DNA from: Actinomycetales bacterium
Lineage (GTDB): Bacteria; Actinomycetota; Actinomycetes; Actinomycetales; Kineosporiaceae
Reading direction: 5' to 3'
Assembly (NCBI GenBank): GCA_012719445.1
Contig: JAAYAH010000190.1
Span: 1 to 64,000 of the forward strand
DNA: 64,000 nucleotides
Position numbers and translations under genes: made by a program. Positions 1 to 9,212 of the stretch are shown here, piece by piece. Numbering within the stretch: position 1 is the stretch's first letter; every line of letters starts with the position of its first letter. Under the pieces are notes generated by a model. That model was not told the origin of the DNA. It did no database searches and saw nothing but the letters and a program-made list of their open reading frames with translations.

Positions 1-58
1 GCTCGTCCAGACGGCAGAACGTCGTCAGATCAGGACTGGTGAAGGTAACGTCGGACAC
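1..58 (-). CDS. ISL3-like transposase, N-terminal fragment (cut by window start)
   Basis: A GTG at 58 opens a minus-strand frame running off the window: VSDVTFTSPDLTTFCRLDE (19 residues). This resembles the start of actinobacterial ISL3 transposases, which continue into a Cys-rich zinc-binding region. A TAG at about 116-118 closes the frame upstream, so the start must lie downstream of it. Only the N-terminus is visible, so function cannot be confirmed; the adjacent IS-like terminus supports the call. Confidence 0.4.
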   Translation of the reverse strand, partial: MSDVTFTSPDLTTFCRLDE

Positions 59-165
59 GTCGAGGTCTTCCAGACGGGGCGTGTAGGAACCCCCATCATC
101 GGAAGACCTCGACCCCTACCCGGACACCCCCCACCCCGCCGCTACACCCTCAACTGCGAAGAGCC
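1..165 (-). mobile_element. End of an ISL3-family-like insertion sequence (partial)
   Basis: The left edge appears to be the terminus of an insertion sequence whose body lies outside the window. Read on the minus strand, the outer end at 165 begins GGCTCTTCGCAGTTGAGG, which resembles the terminal inverted repeat of ISL3-family elements as I remember it. About 107 bp further in, a reading frame starts that looks like the N-terminus of an ISL3 transposase. The bases at 166-173 (CGTTATGT) would be one copy of an 8-bp target duplication. The other end cannot be seen, so the family call rests on the terminus and 19 residues only. Confidence 0.5.
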
Positions 166-318
166 CGTTATGTTCCTTTTGTTGGGAACTGCACCGACGA
201 TGATCCGGGCTGTCTTCGGCTCGGCTCGACGGAGGTGGTCCCCTCATCGCTCCGGGTGAGCCGAACCGACGCGAGCACCCCTGTGGGAACCGCGGGATCG
301 GCCGAGCTCCGGGTTCTC

Positions 319-396
319 GGACCGCCGGGGAGGAGTCGACGCCCCGATCTCGCCCCGGGACGCCCCTCACCGTCGTCGACTCCTCCCGGTCGGTCC
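319..396. repeat. Long imperfect inverted repeat downstream of the MFS gene
   Basis: Positions 319-341 and 374-396 are inverted copies matching at 21 of 23 positions, separated by 32 nt; the inner 14 bp (GGGAGGAGTCGACG and its complement) are perfect. The repeat lies in the 300-bp gene-free stretch 166-465, between the IS end and the stop of the leftward MFS gene, so it may terminate that transcript. It has no T-tract. Nothing else recognisable is present in 166-465. Confidence 0.55.
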
Positions 397-465
397 GCGT
401 GACCGCCCCGGGGTCACGACGGAGCGGCGCCACGCGGTCGGAGGCGACGCGACGGGGCCACGCGG

Positions 466-2142
466 TCAGAGGTCGCGCGGAAGGGCCACCCAGACCAGGA
501 TCGTGGCGGCCAGGATGATCGCGGCGCAGATCAGCGTGGTGAGCTGGAAGCCGTCGAGATACGCCGCGAACGCGCCGTCGCGGATCCGGTCGACCAGATC
601 GGCCGGCAGCCCCACGACCGCCGCGCGGTCCAGCACCGGGGGGACGGTGGCGACGCTCGCGGAGAGCAGATCCTTGGCCGAGTCCGGGAACCAGGACGGC
701 AGCGACGCGAGCGTCGGCGCCAGCCGGTCGGCGTAGTGGTTGCCGAGGATCGTCCCGATGACCGCGACGCCGAGGGCGCTCAGCACCTGCCGGACCGTGC
801 TCTGCACCGCGGAGCCCGCCCCGGCCTTGTCCAGCGGCAGGCTGTTCTGGATCACGGTGGAGCCCGGGGCCGCGACGGTGCCCATGGCCACCCCGAAGGC
901 GAGGAACTCGGCGAGCAGGACCCACACCGGGGTGGACAGGGTGGTTCGGGCGACGACGCAGAGGGTTGCGACCATGCCGAGCATCCCGGTCGTCATCACC
1001 GCGCGGGAGCCGTACCGCTCCACGAGCGCGGCGCTCCTCGGCGCCGCCACCAGCTGACCGGCCGCGAACGGCAGGAAGCAGAGGCCTGCGGGCAGGGTCG
1101 ACATGCCCCGGAGCACCTGCAGGTAGAAGGGCAGCGTGAACACCAGGCCCATCAGCGCGAAGAAGGTGAGGCTGATCGAGGCCAGGCTGACCGTGAACCC
1201 GCGGTCGGCGAAGAGGGTGACGTCGAAGCTCATCCGGCTGCTGTGCCGCTCGAACACGACGAACGCCGCGAGCACCACCAGCCCGGCCCCGATCGGCGTC
1301 AGCACCGAGGCCGACGACCAGTCCTTCGTGTCACCGGCGTGCACGATCCCGTAGACCAGCGAGGTCAGGCCGACGACCGACGCGGCGAGACCGACGACGT
1401 CGAGCCGCCGCGGGTGGGGGTCGCGGGTCTCCGGGACCACCCTGACCACCCCGACCAGCCCCAGCGCGATCACCGGGATGTTGATGAGGAACACCGACCC
1501 CCAGTCGTTCCCGCTGAGCCAGCGGAACCACTGCGGGTTCTCCAGGAGCAGCCCGCCGACGACGGGCCCGAGGGCCATGGCCCCGCCGACCGCGCCGACC
1601 CAGACCCCGATCGCACGCCCCCGCTCGTGCCGGGGGAAGACCACCGTGATGATGGCGAGGGTCACCGGGATGACCGCGGCGCCACCGGCCCCCATCACCA
1701 CCCGGAAGGCGATGAGCCGCTCCGGGGTGGTGGCGAAGGCGCTGAGCACCGACCCGACGGCGAAGACCACCAGGCCGATCACGAGGACGAGCTTCCGCCC
1801 GTACCTGTCGCCCAGCGCTCCCCAGGTGAACAGCAGCGTGGCGAAGGCGAGGATGTAGGAGTCGACGGACCACACCAACTGGCTCAGTGACGCACCGAGG
1901 TCACGCTGGATGGTGGGCAACGCGATGTTCAGCACCGTGTTGTCGAGCACCACGATGAGCAGGCTGACGATGAGCACCGCGAGGACGGTCCACCGGCGGG
2001 GATGCCCGTCGGCACCGAAGGGGGCACCGTCGGGCTCGTCGCCGGGGACCAGGCAGGGGTCGACAGGCAGGGCTGCACCGTCGAACGGGTCCCGGGCCGG
2101 CTCCGTCGGCTCCTCGACCCGGACGGTCCGCTCGTCCGGCAC
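466..2142 (-). CDS. MFS drug transporter, DHA2 (EmrB/QacA) type
   Basis: Predicted 14-helix proton-driven exporter of the inner membrane (558 aa). A roughly 45-residue hydrophilic N-terminus precedes TM1 (LIVSLLIVVLDNTVLNIAL), which carries the DHA2 motif LDxTVxNVALP in the variant LDNTVLNIALP. The loop 2-3 motif GxLxDRxGRR is present as GALGDRYGRK, and the motif-C region is GAVGGAMALGPVVGG. I chose the GTG at 2142 because a GGGGAG ribosome site lies just upstream; the frame stays open to 2286. Substrate cannot be predicted. It is transcribed towards the IS-like terminus with an inverted repeat beyond its stop, and has no operon partner. Confidence 0.85.
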   Translation of the reverse strand: MPDERTVRVEEPTEPARDPFDGAALPVDPCLVPGDEPDGAPFGADGHPRRWTVLAVLIVSLLIVVLDNTVLNIALPTIQRDLGASLSQLVWSVDSYILAFATLLFTWGALGDRYGRKLVLVIGLVVFAVGSVLSAFATTPERLIAFRVVMGAGGAAVIPVTLAIITVVFPRHERGRAIGVWVGAVGGAMALGPVVGGLLLENPQWFRWLSGNDWGSVFLINIPVIALGLVGVVRVVPETRDPHPRRLDVVGLAASVVGLTSLVYGIVHAGDTKDWSSASVLTPIGAGLVVLAAFVVFERHSSRMSFDVTLFADRGFTVSLASISLTFFALMGLVFTLPFYLQVLRGMSTLPAGLCFLPFAAGQLVAAPRSAALVERYGSRAVMTTGMLGMVATLCVVARTTLSTPVWVLLAEFLAFGVAMGTVAAPGSTVIQNSLPLDKAGAGSAVQSTVRQVLSALGVAVIGTILGNHYADRLAPTLASLPSWFPDSAKDLLSASVATVPPVLDRAAVVGLPADLVDRIRDGAFAAYLDGFQLTTLICAAIILAATILVWVALPRDL

Positions 2143-2376
2143 GACCTGCTCCCCCCTGGGCTGCGTTGTGACCGGTCTCGCCACCGGGACCCGGCCTCCG
2201 CACCACCGATCACGGGGTGACGCTCGCCTCCCGGCGGTCCGCCGGACGACGCCCGTCGAGTCACCGGACGGCGCCCGTACAGTCAACCGTCCCCGCGGTC
2301 ACCCACCGGTACGACCCGCCGCTGCCGTCGGCCCGCACCGACCGACGTCGCCGCGGGATCGGGCCGGAGCCCGGTC

Positions 2377-5300
2377 CTAGCCCAGCTGGACCTGGTTGCG
2401 GCCGGACTCCTTGGCCCGGTAGAGCGCCCCGTCGGCGCGGTTGATCAAGCACTCGAGATCGTCACCCGGTCTCAGCTTGGCCATCCCGATGCTGATCGTC
2501 ACCCCGACGGGACCGGCGGGGCTGTCCACCCGGGTCTCGGCGACGGCTGTCCGGAGACGTTCGGCGACCTCCTCGGGAGCTGTGTGCAGACCGGTGAGCA
2601 GGACGACGAACTCCTCGCCGCCGTAGCGACCCAGGACATCACCGTCGCGAAGCTGGCCCTGCAGGACTCCGGCGACCGTACGGATCACGTCGTCACCGCA
2701 GCTGTGCCCGTGCTGGTCGTTGACCTCCTTGAAGTGGTCGATGTCCACCATCAGGACGCTCGCCGGCCGGGTGTTGTGGGCCGCGACACCCAGGTACTGG
2801 TTCGCCAGCTCGACGAAGTGGTGCCGGTTGTTGATGCCGGTCATGGCGTCGGTGACGGCCATCCGCTGGACCTCGGCGAAGAGCCGCGCGTGGGCGTAGG
2901 CGGCAGCCCCCTCACTGGTCAACGCCGAGGCGATGTCGAGGTGCGTCCGGGTGAACGCGGCGGTGGTCGATCCGGCGAGGAGGACCCCGCGGCCGTGGTC
3001 ACGGGTGACGAACGGCACCGCCAACCAGCCGCGGACCTCGCCGAGGACGCCGGCGATCCCGGGCGGCATGGTGGCCGTGCGGTCGCCGTGACAGGCCTCG
3101 TCCAGGGCGAGCAGGGCCTCGACGTCGACGCCGGCCACCTCGACCCGGTCGCAGCTCGACGTGACCTGCTCCCCGTCCTGGTGGACCACGCACACCCGGT
3201 CGGCGGGGACGGCCCGCTCCGTGATCGATGTCAGCCGGGTGAGCACCTCCCCCGGGTCGAGGACCGCGGCGAGCTCCTGGATCGCATGCCGCAGGAGCTC
3301 CGCGGTGTCCCGCTGGTCGCGGGCACCCTGGATCGCGATCTCCAGTTGTGCCGCCCGGGCTGTCTCGAGCGAGACGGCGATGTGGCTGGTGACAGCGGTG
3401 AGGATCTCGATGTCGGCCTCGGTGAAGACGCCCTTGGCGACCCGGCTGTCGAGGTACACCACCCCGATCAGCCGGTCGTCGAGCTCCAGCGGAGCGACCA
3501 TGATGCTGCGGAGCCCGTGCACCACCGCGCTCTCCGACCCCAGGGCAGCCCCCTCCGCGCTCCCGGTCACCACCAGGCAGGTCCGTTCGGTCGCGGCCCG
3601 GCCGACGAGCGTCGCGGAGTAGGCACTCAGCTCGGCCAGGTCGTGCGCCGCGACGTCCCGCCCGAGGCTGGGCCGGAGCGTTCCGTCGTCATCGGCGAGG
3701 AAGAGCACGGCCCGCTCGGCGCCCAGGATGCGCAACGTCTCGTCCAGGGCGACCCGGGCCAGCTGGTGGGGGTCCAGGATCCGCGCGGCGGCCGTGCTGA
3801 CCTGCTGCAGTGCCGTGAGCCTGCGGAGGGATCGGTCGGCGCCCGAGGAGTCGGCCCCCTGCCGGACACCGCCGACCGAGACGCTCCTGCCCGAGGCGTC
3901 GCCGAGGCTCCCGAACTCGCGGCGGAGCCACCGCTCCCGTCGTGCCCAGCCGTACCGCTGGGCCAGCGCCAGCGCCGTCTGCGCCACCCGGGTGGACAGG
4001 ACGTCCTCGCCCAGCGCGGCCAGCGCCCGTGCCCGCACCCGGGCGACCTCGTAGTCGACGAGCGGCGCGTCCAGGCGCCCCAGCGACGTGGCTGCTCGGG
4101 CCAGCACGTCGAGGGCTCGCTCGTGCTCGCCCTGCGCCTGCCACAAGCCGGCCTCCGCCGCCCGGTGGTAGCCGCGCAGGAGGTTCATCGCCTTGGTCTC
4201 CGCGCTGGGCCCCCCGCCCTTGGCCGCCCGCCGCAGCCGACGCAGCGCCTTCTGCGCCGCGTCCAGGCACTCCGCCCGGTCCGCCCGCTCGGCCCGCCGG
4301 TACCGGGCCAGGCGGACCATCGTCTCGTACGCGCAGACCATCCGGTACTCGGGGAAGAGCGCCGAGGTGGAGACGCCGAGCCCGTCGAAGACGCGCATCG
4401 CCGTGTCGAACGGCTCGCCCAGCTCGTCGTGCTCCACCGCGGTGTGCACAGCCCCCAGCACGAACTGGATGGCATGCCCCCTGTCGAGCGGCTCGGCGGC
4501 CCGCGCGGCGAAGGCGGCGGGTGCGTCGTCGTTGGCCCCGCCGAGCAGCGCCTCCGCCATGGCCCCCAGGACGGCGAAGCCGGGGAAGACGTCCGCCGTC
4601 GCCGCGGAGATCCGGCTCCGCCCCCGGTCGTGCCAGGACAACGCCTCGGTGGCGTATCCCCGCGCGAGCAGGTCCCTGCCCCGCATCAGGACGATGTTCG
4701 TGTAGAAGTCGAGCTCCAGCCAGTCACGCTGGGCGTCGGAGGCGTCGTTCCACTCCGCCATGCTCAGGTCCTTGCCCATGACCTTGGCGAAGGCCTCGAA
4801 CCACACGATGTTCGCGTAGGCCTTCGGGTCGCCCAGGTCCTCGGCGATCCGGTAGGCCTGCTGGAAGATCCGGTCGCGTCGTCTGCGCAGCCCCATCGAG
4901 CCGGCGACGGAGCCGACACCGGCCAGGTTCTCGGTGTAGGCGACGGTGGGACCGAGCCGGTGGGCGTCCCGGCTGGGCAGGACGTTGAAGGCGACCAGCT
5001 GCCCGTGCTGCAGGTTGATCGCAGCCGCGGCCGACGCCGCCCGGCACAGCAGCACGACGAGCCGCAGCCGCTCGGCCTCCTCACCCTCCGCCGGTCGGCT
5101 CGACGGCGGACGACTGCCCCTGATCAGCCAGCGGATCGTGGCTCCCGCGGTCGCCAGCCCGAACAGCACCGGGTTGTCCGGCAGCGCTCGGTCGAGCTCG
5201 GCCAGCCCGAGCCGCGCGCACTCGATGGACGCCTTCAGCTCCCAACTGGTGCGCAGCACGTGGGTGAGCTGCAGCCGCAGCGCCGCCCGCCGCAACGGGT

Positions 5301-7683
5301 CGGTCTCCTCGGCGAGCCCGGACTCCAGCTGCGTACGGGCCGGTTCGATGCGGCCCGTCTGCCAGTACGCCACCCCGAGGGCCTCCCGGAACCTGCTGTC
5401 CGGTTCGATGCCGGCCTCCACCGCGGCCGCGGCAGCCGACTCGAGGAAGGAGACGGCTGCGGCGGGGGCGCTCTCCGCGAGCGCGAGCTCGCCGGCAGCC
5501 AGTCCGCTGGTGAACACCTTCTCCGGGGTCCTGTGCGTCTCGCCCCTGGCGAAGTGCCGTGCCATGGCGTAGACGCCGGGAGGGTCGTCGCGCCCCGCCG
5601 CGGCCAGGCACTCCGCGATCCGCTGGTGCAGCCGGCGCAGGTCCTCCGGGCCGACGGCCGACAGCAGCGCCTCCCGGATCCGGTCGTGGATGAAGGCGTA
5701 GCTGCGGTCATCGCTCCGGAGCAGGCCGTGGCTGGTCGCGTCGGCGAGCGCCGCGGTCACGTCGGTGCCGCAGACCTCGGCGAGCAGCTCGGCGTCGATC
5801 GCCACGCCGCTCGCGGCGGCCGCGGTCAGCACCGTGCGGCTGCCCGGGCCGAGACCGTCGATGCGGGCCAGGATCAGGTCCATCACGCCATGGGGCAGGT
5901 CGATCGCCTGCAGCACGTCGGCGACCAGGCGCCAGGTCCCCCAGGACGGGCGCAGGGCTCCCGCGTTGATGACGGCCCGCAGGAACTCGAGGATGGTCAG
6001 CGCGTTGCCCTGCCCGCGGGCCGTCACCTCGGCGATGACGTCGCTGCCGACCGTGGCGCCGGCCAGGTACCAGGAGACCAGTTGGCGGGTCCCCTCCTCG
6101 TCCAGCGGGGCGAGCTGGACGACCGGGTCCAGGCGCTCGCCCAGGTCGGCCCGGAACGTCTCCAGGGCCGCGACGCTGGCGGGGTCGTCCCGGCTGGTGG
6201 CCAGGACGAGCAGGGGCACCCGGTCGATCCCCTCGACGAGCCGCAGCAGCACCTCCCGGCTCGCGACGTCCAGCCACTGCACGTCGTCGAGGACCAGCAG
6301 GCCGCCGGTCGTGGTGGCGAGTTCCGTGAGCAGCCCGGCGACGGCGTTGACGAACTGCCCGTGGTGCTGCTCGCCACCGGGCAGGTGGGGTGCGTCGAGG
6401 AGCACGGCCAGGGCAGGGGACAGCGGGCGCAGCAGTGACGCGCCCGCACCGGCGGCATCCCGGAGACGTTGCACGGCCCGGTCACGCTCGGTCGGGGGCA
6501 GCGACTCCACCACCCGTAGGTAGCCCTCGACCGCGGCCCGCAACGGCGCGAGCGGGACCGAGGAGTCCGGCTCGCACTTGCCGGCGAGGACCAGCCCGCC
6601 GTCCCCTCGGGCGACGTCGAGGACGGCGCGGGCGAGATGGCTCTTACCGGTTCCCGAGGCGCCGGCGACGAGCGCGGCGCCGCCGCGGCCGACCCGGGCC
6701 TGTCGCCACCGCTCGACGAGCTGGGCGCGCTCGTCCTCCCGCCCCACCATGGGCAGGTGAGGTACGGGGTCCCCCTCCGTCACCCGGACGGCGTCGACCG
6801 GCGGGTCGGTCGAGCCGTCGGTCAGCGCGGCCAGCGCGAGCAGCAGCTCGGCGGCACTCTGGAACCGGTCGTCCGGGTCCTTGGCCATCAGCCGGGTGAT
6901 GATCTCGGCCCAGCCGTCGGAGAGGTCCGGGCGCAGCGTGCGCGGGTCCGGCACCGGGGCGCTGGCGTGCATGGCGAGCAGGTCGCCCACGTCGGGCGTG
7001 TCGAACGGGAGAGAGCCCGTCGCGCACTGGAAGAGCACCACGCCGAGGGCGTACAGGTCGGCCCGCCCGTCGACGGCCCGGCACAGCATGCCGGTCTGCT
7101 CCGGAGCCGTGTACCGGAAGGTGCCGGTGGCCGACCCGGCCGCCGACTCCTCGCCGACGGCGGCCAGCCCGAAGTCGATCAGCCTGGCCCGGCCGTCGGC
7201 CGGAATGAGGATGTTCGCCGGCTTGATGTCCCGGTGCACCACCGAGGCCCGGTGGGCGGCGTCCAGGGCCGCCGCGACATTCGTCGCCAGCAGGTTCAGC
7301 GCCGGCTCGTCGAGGGGCCCTGCCTCGATCACACGGGCCAGCAGCCGTCCCTCGACGTACTCCTGCACGAGGTAGGGGCGCCCCCGCGCCGTCCCCACGT
7401 CGAACACGGCGGGAACCCCGGGATGGTTCACCCGCGCCAGCAGCGCAGCCTCCCGGCAGAAGGCCTCACCGTCACGCCGGTCGGTGAGCAGGGACCGGTT
7501 GAGCATCTTCACGGCGTAGTCGACGTCACCACGACGGATGTGGTAGACGACGGTCCGCGCACCACGCCCCAGCTCGGCGACCACCTCCACGTCGTCGCCC
7601 AGTCCGAGTTCAGCACCCAATCCTGGCGCAACCGGCGCACCGGACGCTCCGATCAGACCGGCCTGACCGTGACGGTCGTCCAT
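2377..7683 (-). CDS. Ser/Thr protein kinase - AAA-type ATPase - GAF - diguanylate cyclase fusion
   Basis: A 1768-residue cytoplasmic signalling protein. An N-terminal Hanks kinase domain (about 31-290) has the VAVK-type lysine at K59, HRDIKPAN at 150-157, DFG at 170 and an APE motif. It is followed by a PknK-like predicted ATPase with Walker A GASGTGKS (341-348) and Walker B LLVLDDVQW (462-470), then a long helical TPR-like region. Two GAF-type sensor domains (roughly 1265-1420 and 1435-1600) lead to a C-terminal GGDEF domain. The active site GGEEF starts at about 1688 and an RxxD inhibitory site (RDGD) lies five residues before it, so the cyclase looks active and product-inhibited. The start ATG has AGGAGG three bases upstream. 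No transmembrane segments are evident. It stands beside the polysaccharide locus, a typical c-di-GMP target, but that link is inference. Confidence 0.88.
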   Translation of the reverse strand: MDDRHGQAGLIGASGAPVAPGLGAELGLGDDVEVVAELGRGARTVVYHIRRGDVDYAVKMLNRSLLTDRRDGEAFCREAALLARVNHPGVPAVFDVGTARGRPYLVQEYVEGRLLARVIEAGPLDEPALNLLATNVAAALDAAHRASVVHRDIKPANILIPADGRARLIDFGLAAVGEESAAGSATGTFRYTAPEQTGMLCRAVDGRADLYALGVVLFQCATGSLPFDTPDVGDLLAMHASAPVPDPRTLRPDLSDGWAEIITRLMAKDPDDRFQSAAELLLALAALTDGSTDPPVDAVRVTEGDPVPHLPMVGREDERAQLVERWRQARVGRGGAALVAGASGTGKSHLARAVLDVARGDGGLVLAGKCEPDSSVPLAPLRAAVEGYLRVVESLPPTERDRAVQRLRDAAGAGASLLRPLSPALAVLLDAPHLPGGEQHHGQFVNAVAGLLTELATTTGGLLVLDDVQWLDVASREVLLRLVEGIDRVPLLVLATSRDDPASVAALETFRADLGERLDPVVQLAPLDEEGTRQLVSWYLAGATVGSDVIAEVTARGQGNALTILEFLRAVINAGALRPSWGTWRLVADVLQAIDLPHGVMDLILARIDGLGPGSRTVLTAAAASGVAIDAELLAEVCGTDVTAALADATSHGLLRSDDRSYAFIHDRIREALLSAVGPEDLRRLHQRIAECLAAAGRDDPPGVYAMARHFARGETHRTPEKVFTSGLAAGELALAESAPAAAVSFLESAAAAAVEAGIEPDSRFREALGVAYWQTGRIEPARTQLESGLAEETDPLRRAALRLQLTHVLRTSWELKASIECARLGLAELDRALPDNPVLFGLATAGATIRWLIRGSRPPSSRPAEGEEAERLRLVVLLCRAASAAAAINLQHGQLVAFNVLPSRDAHRLGPTVAYTENLAGVGSVAGSMGLRRRRDRIFQQAYRIAEDLGDPKAYANIVWFEAFAKVMGKDLSMAEWNDASDAQRDWLELDFYTNIVLMRGRDLLARGYATEALSWHDRGRSRISAATADVFPGFAVLGAMAEALLGGANDDAPAAFAARAAEPLDRGHAIQFVLGAVHTAVEHDELGEPFDTAMRVFDGLGVSTSALFPEYRMVCAYETMVRLARYRRAERADRAECLDAAQKALRRLRRAAKGGGPSAETKAMNLLRGYHRAAEAGLWQAQGEHERALDVLARAATSLGRLDAPLVDYEVARVRARALAALGEDVLSTRVAQTALALAQRYGWARRERWLRREFGSLGDASGRSVSVGGVRQGADSSGADRSLRRLTALQQVSTAAARILDPHQLARVALDETLRILGAERAVLFLADDDGTLRPSLGRDVAAHDLAELSAYSATLVGRAATERTCLVVTGSAEGAALGSESAVVHGLRSIMVAPLELDDRLIGVVYLDSRVAKGVFTEADIEILTAVTSHIAVSLETARAAQLEIAIQGARDQRDTAELLRHAIQELAAVLDPGEVLTRLTSITERAVPADRVCVVHQDGEQVTSSCDRVEVAGVDVEALLALDEACHGDRTATMPPGIAGVLGEVRGWLAVPFVTRDHGRGVLLAGSTTAAFTRTHLDIASALTSEGAAAYAHARLFAEVQRMAVTDAMTGINNRHHFVELANQYLGVAAHNTRPASVLMVDIDHFKEVNDQHGHSCGDDVIRTVAGVLQGQLRDGDVLGRYGGEEFVVLLTGLHTAPEEVAERLRTAVAETRVDSPAGPVGVTISIGMAKLRPGDDLECLINRADGALYRAKESGRNQVQLG

Positions 7684-7894
7684 GGTCCTCCTGATCGGCA
7701 GGTGCCGGACGGCGCTGGAGCGTGGAGGCCGTTTCCACAGGAAGACCGATGGTGTGTCGTCGACATCTCACCGGCCCCTGATCGAGCAGCGGTGAGATTG
7801 TACCCGTTCGGACATCTGGCGATCACTTTTCGTGACATGTCCACCGCGGGTATCGCGGTGCATCCGTCGCATGACGCACCCGTCCCGACGACGG

Positions 7895-7925
7895 ACCGCC
7901 CGCCGTCACGAGAGAGGCGGGCGGT
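7895..7925 (-). terminator. Hairpin after the HxGY cytidylyltransferase gene
   Basis: A perfect 10-bp stem (ACCGCCCGCC at 7895-7904 with GGCGGGCGGT at 7916-7925) and an 11-nt loop lie 7 bp past the stop at 7932. There is no U-tract, as is common in high-GC actinobacteria. The rest of 7684-7931 holds the ribosome site of the kinase gene and no other gene. Confidence 0.55.
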
Positions 7926-7931
7926 GCGCCG

Positions 7932-8348
7932 TCACGCGTTCGGGGCGTCGAGGATCTCCCGCAGCCGCCTGCTGGAGGTGTTCCTGGTGTAGGGGAAGTA
8001 GACGATCTCGACCGGGAGCCCGGCGAACTCCGCCTCCAGCGCCTCGCCGCGCTTGTCGCCCTCCCAGTCGCCGCCCTTGTACATGACGTCGAACCGCAGT
8101 TGCTCCCACATCCGCACCGAGTCGCTGGTCAGCTTGCCGACGACGGCGTCGACGAACCGGAGCGACCGGACGATCGCCATCCGCTCGGCGTACGGCACGG
8201 CGGGGAGCCGCCCGGTGAGCTCCAGCGCGACCTCGTCGGAGCAGACGGCGGCGAACAGGAAGTCGCAGTCCAGCTTGGCCCGGCGGAGCAGGTTGAGATA
8301 CCCGACGTGGAACAGGTCGAAGACCCCGGAGGTGTAGCCGATCCTCAT
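7932..8348 (-). CDS. Cytidylyltransferase-like protein (TagD family), HxGY variant
   Basis: A small (138 aa) nucleotidyltransferase of the glycerol-3-phosphate cytidylyltransferase superfamily, expected to make a CDP- (or ADP-) activated alcohol or polyol phosphate. The N-terminal signature GVFDLFHVGYLNLLRRA has Tyr where the classic HxGH motif has its second His. The C-terminal RTxGISTT-like element is YTRNTSSRRL. Its ATG overlaps the stop of the upstream CDP-alcohol phosphotransferase (ATGA at 8345-8348), so the two are translationally coupled. With the second cytidylyltransferase at 9213 it forms a three-gene leftward operon. The exact substrate is unknown. Confidence 0.82.
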   Translation of the reverse strand: MRIGYTSGVFDLFHVGYLNLLRRAKLDCDFLFAAVCSDEVALELTGRLPAVPYAERMAIVRSLRFVDAVVGKLTSDSVRMWEQLRFDVMYKGGDWEGDKRGEALEAEFAGLPVEIVYFPYTRNTSSRRLREILDAPNA

Positions 8349-9100
8349 GAGACAGCACCCTCCGGCTCGGTCGCCCGGACCGCGGCAGGTGCCGGTCCGA
8401 GCCCGGACAGGGCCCGCCACGAGGCGATCAGGTGCACCGCCAGGTACCCGGAGGCCGCGACGAGCAGCACCGCGTACCCGATCCAGAACACCGCCCCTGC
8501 CCCGAAGAACGCCACGAACAGGCAGAGCACCCCGGAGTCGACCGGAAGCTTCGCCAGCGACCGCAGCCCGCCGCCGCCGGTCACCACCGGCTTCGGCGCC
8601 CCCTTGACCCGCCGCAGCAGGTCGGTGAGCAGCCCGCTGGAGAACGTCATCACCGCGACCACCTGGAAGGTGAGCGGCAGCAGGAGCACGGCCGGGTCCA
8701 CGTCGAGGAACCGGTAGCCGGCGACGAGGATCGCGCTGTGCACCGCGACGGACTTGCCGGCGTCCAGGAGGTGGTCGAGCCACTCCCCGACCGGGCCGCC
8801 GGAGCCGCGCAGCCGGGCCAGTTGTCCGTCGGCGGAGTCGAAGACGTAGCCGACGGCCAGCAGCAGGGCCGCCAGCACGCTGGACCAGACCGCGGTCGGC
8901 ACCAGCACCAGGACGGCAAGACCCGCCACCGTGAGCGCCCCGCTGGCCCCGGTGAGCTGGTTCGGGGTCAGCCGCAGCTCGTGCGCCACCGCCGCGACGA
9001 ACCGGCCCGCTGGCCGGTTCACGTACAGCGTGTACGCCGGGACGCCGCGCGACGTCTTCTGCGCCGCCGCGAGCTGGCGTAGGTTCCCCGTGACCGTCAT
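8345..9100 (-). CDS. CDP-alcohol phosphatidyltransferase family membrane protein
   Basis: An integral membrane enzyme (251 aa) that transfers a phospho-alcohol from a CDP-activated donor to a second alcohol. The family motif DG-x2-AR-x8-G-x3-D-x3-D is complete: DGQLAR, then G, D and D in register (…GEWLDHLLD). Several hydrophobic helices follow. It lies between two cytidylyltransferases, overlapping the one downstream by 4 bp. In this context the product is more likely a phosphopolymer or headgroup decoration of the surface glycan than an ordinary phospholipid, but the acceptor cannot be read from sequence. Confidence 0.88.
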   Translation of the reverse strand: MTVTGNLRQLAAAQKTSRGVPAYTLYVNRPAGRFVAAVAHELRLTPNQLTGASGALTVAGLAVLVLVPTAVWSSVLAALLLAVGYVFDSADGQLARLRGSGGPVGEWLDHLLDAGKSVAVHSAILVAGYRFLDVDPAVLLLPLTFQVVAVMTFSSGLLTDLLRRVKGAPKPVVTGGGGLRSLAKLPVDSGVLCLFVAFFGAGAVFWIGYAVLLVAASGYLAVHLIASWRALSGLGPAPAAVRATEPEGAVS

Positions 9101-9212
9101 GACTCCGACCTCACTCCTCGCCGCCGTTGCTGGGGCGTCACCGCCACCTCGCCATCACCAGGTTCCGGGCGGCCTCCGCCACAGCGGACAGGCCCGTCCA
9201 CCGGTGGCTCGT

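Noticed and set aside
2584-6438. A 1284-residue plus-strand open frame
   Set aside because: Antisense shadow of the kinase-GGDEF gene; no recognisable motifs and biased composition.
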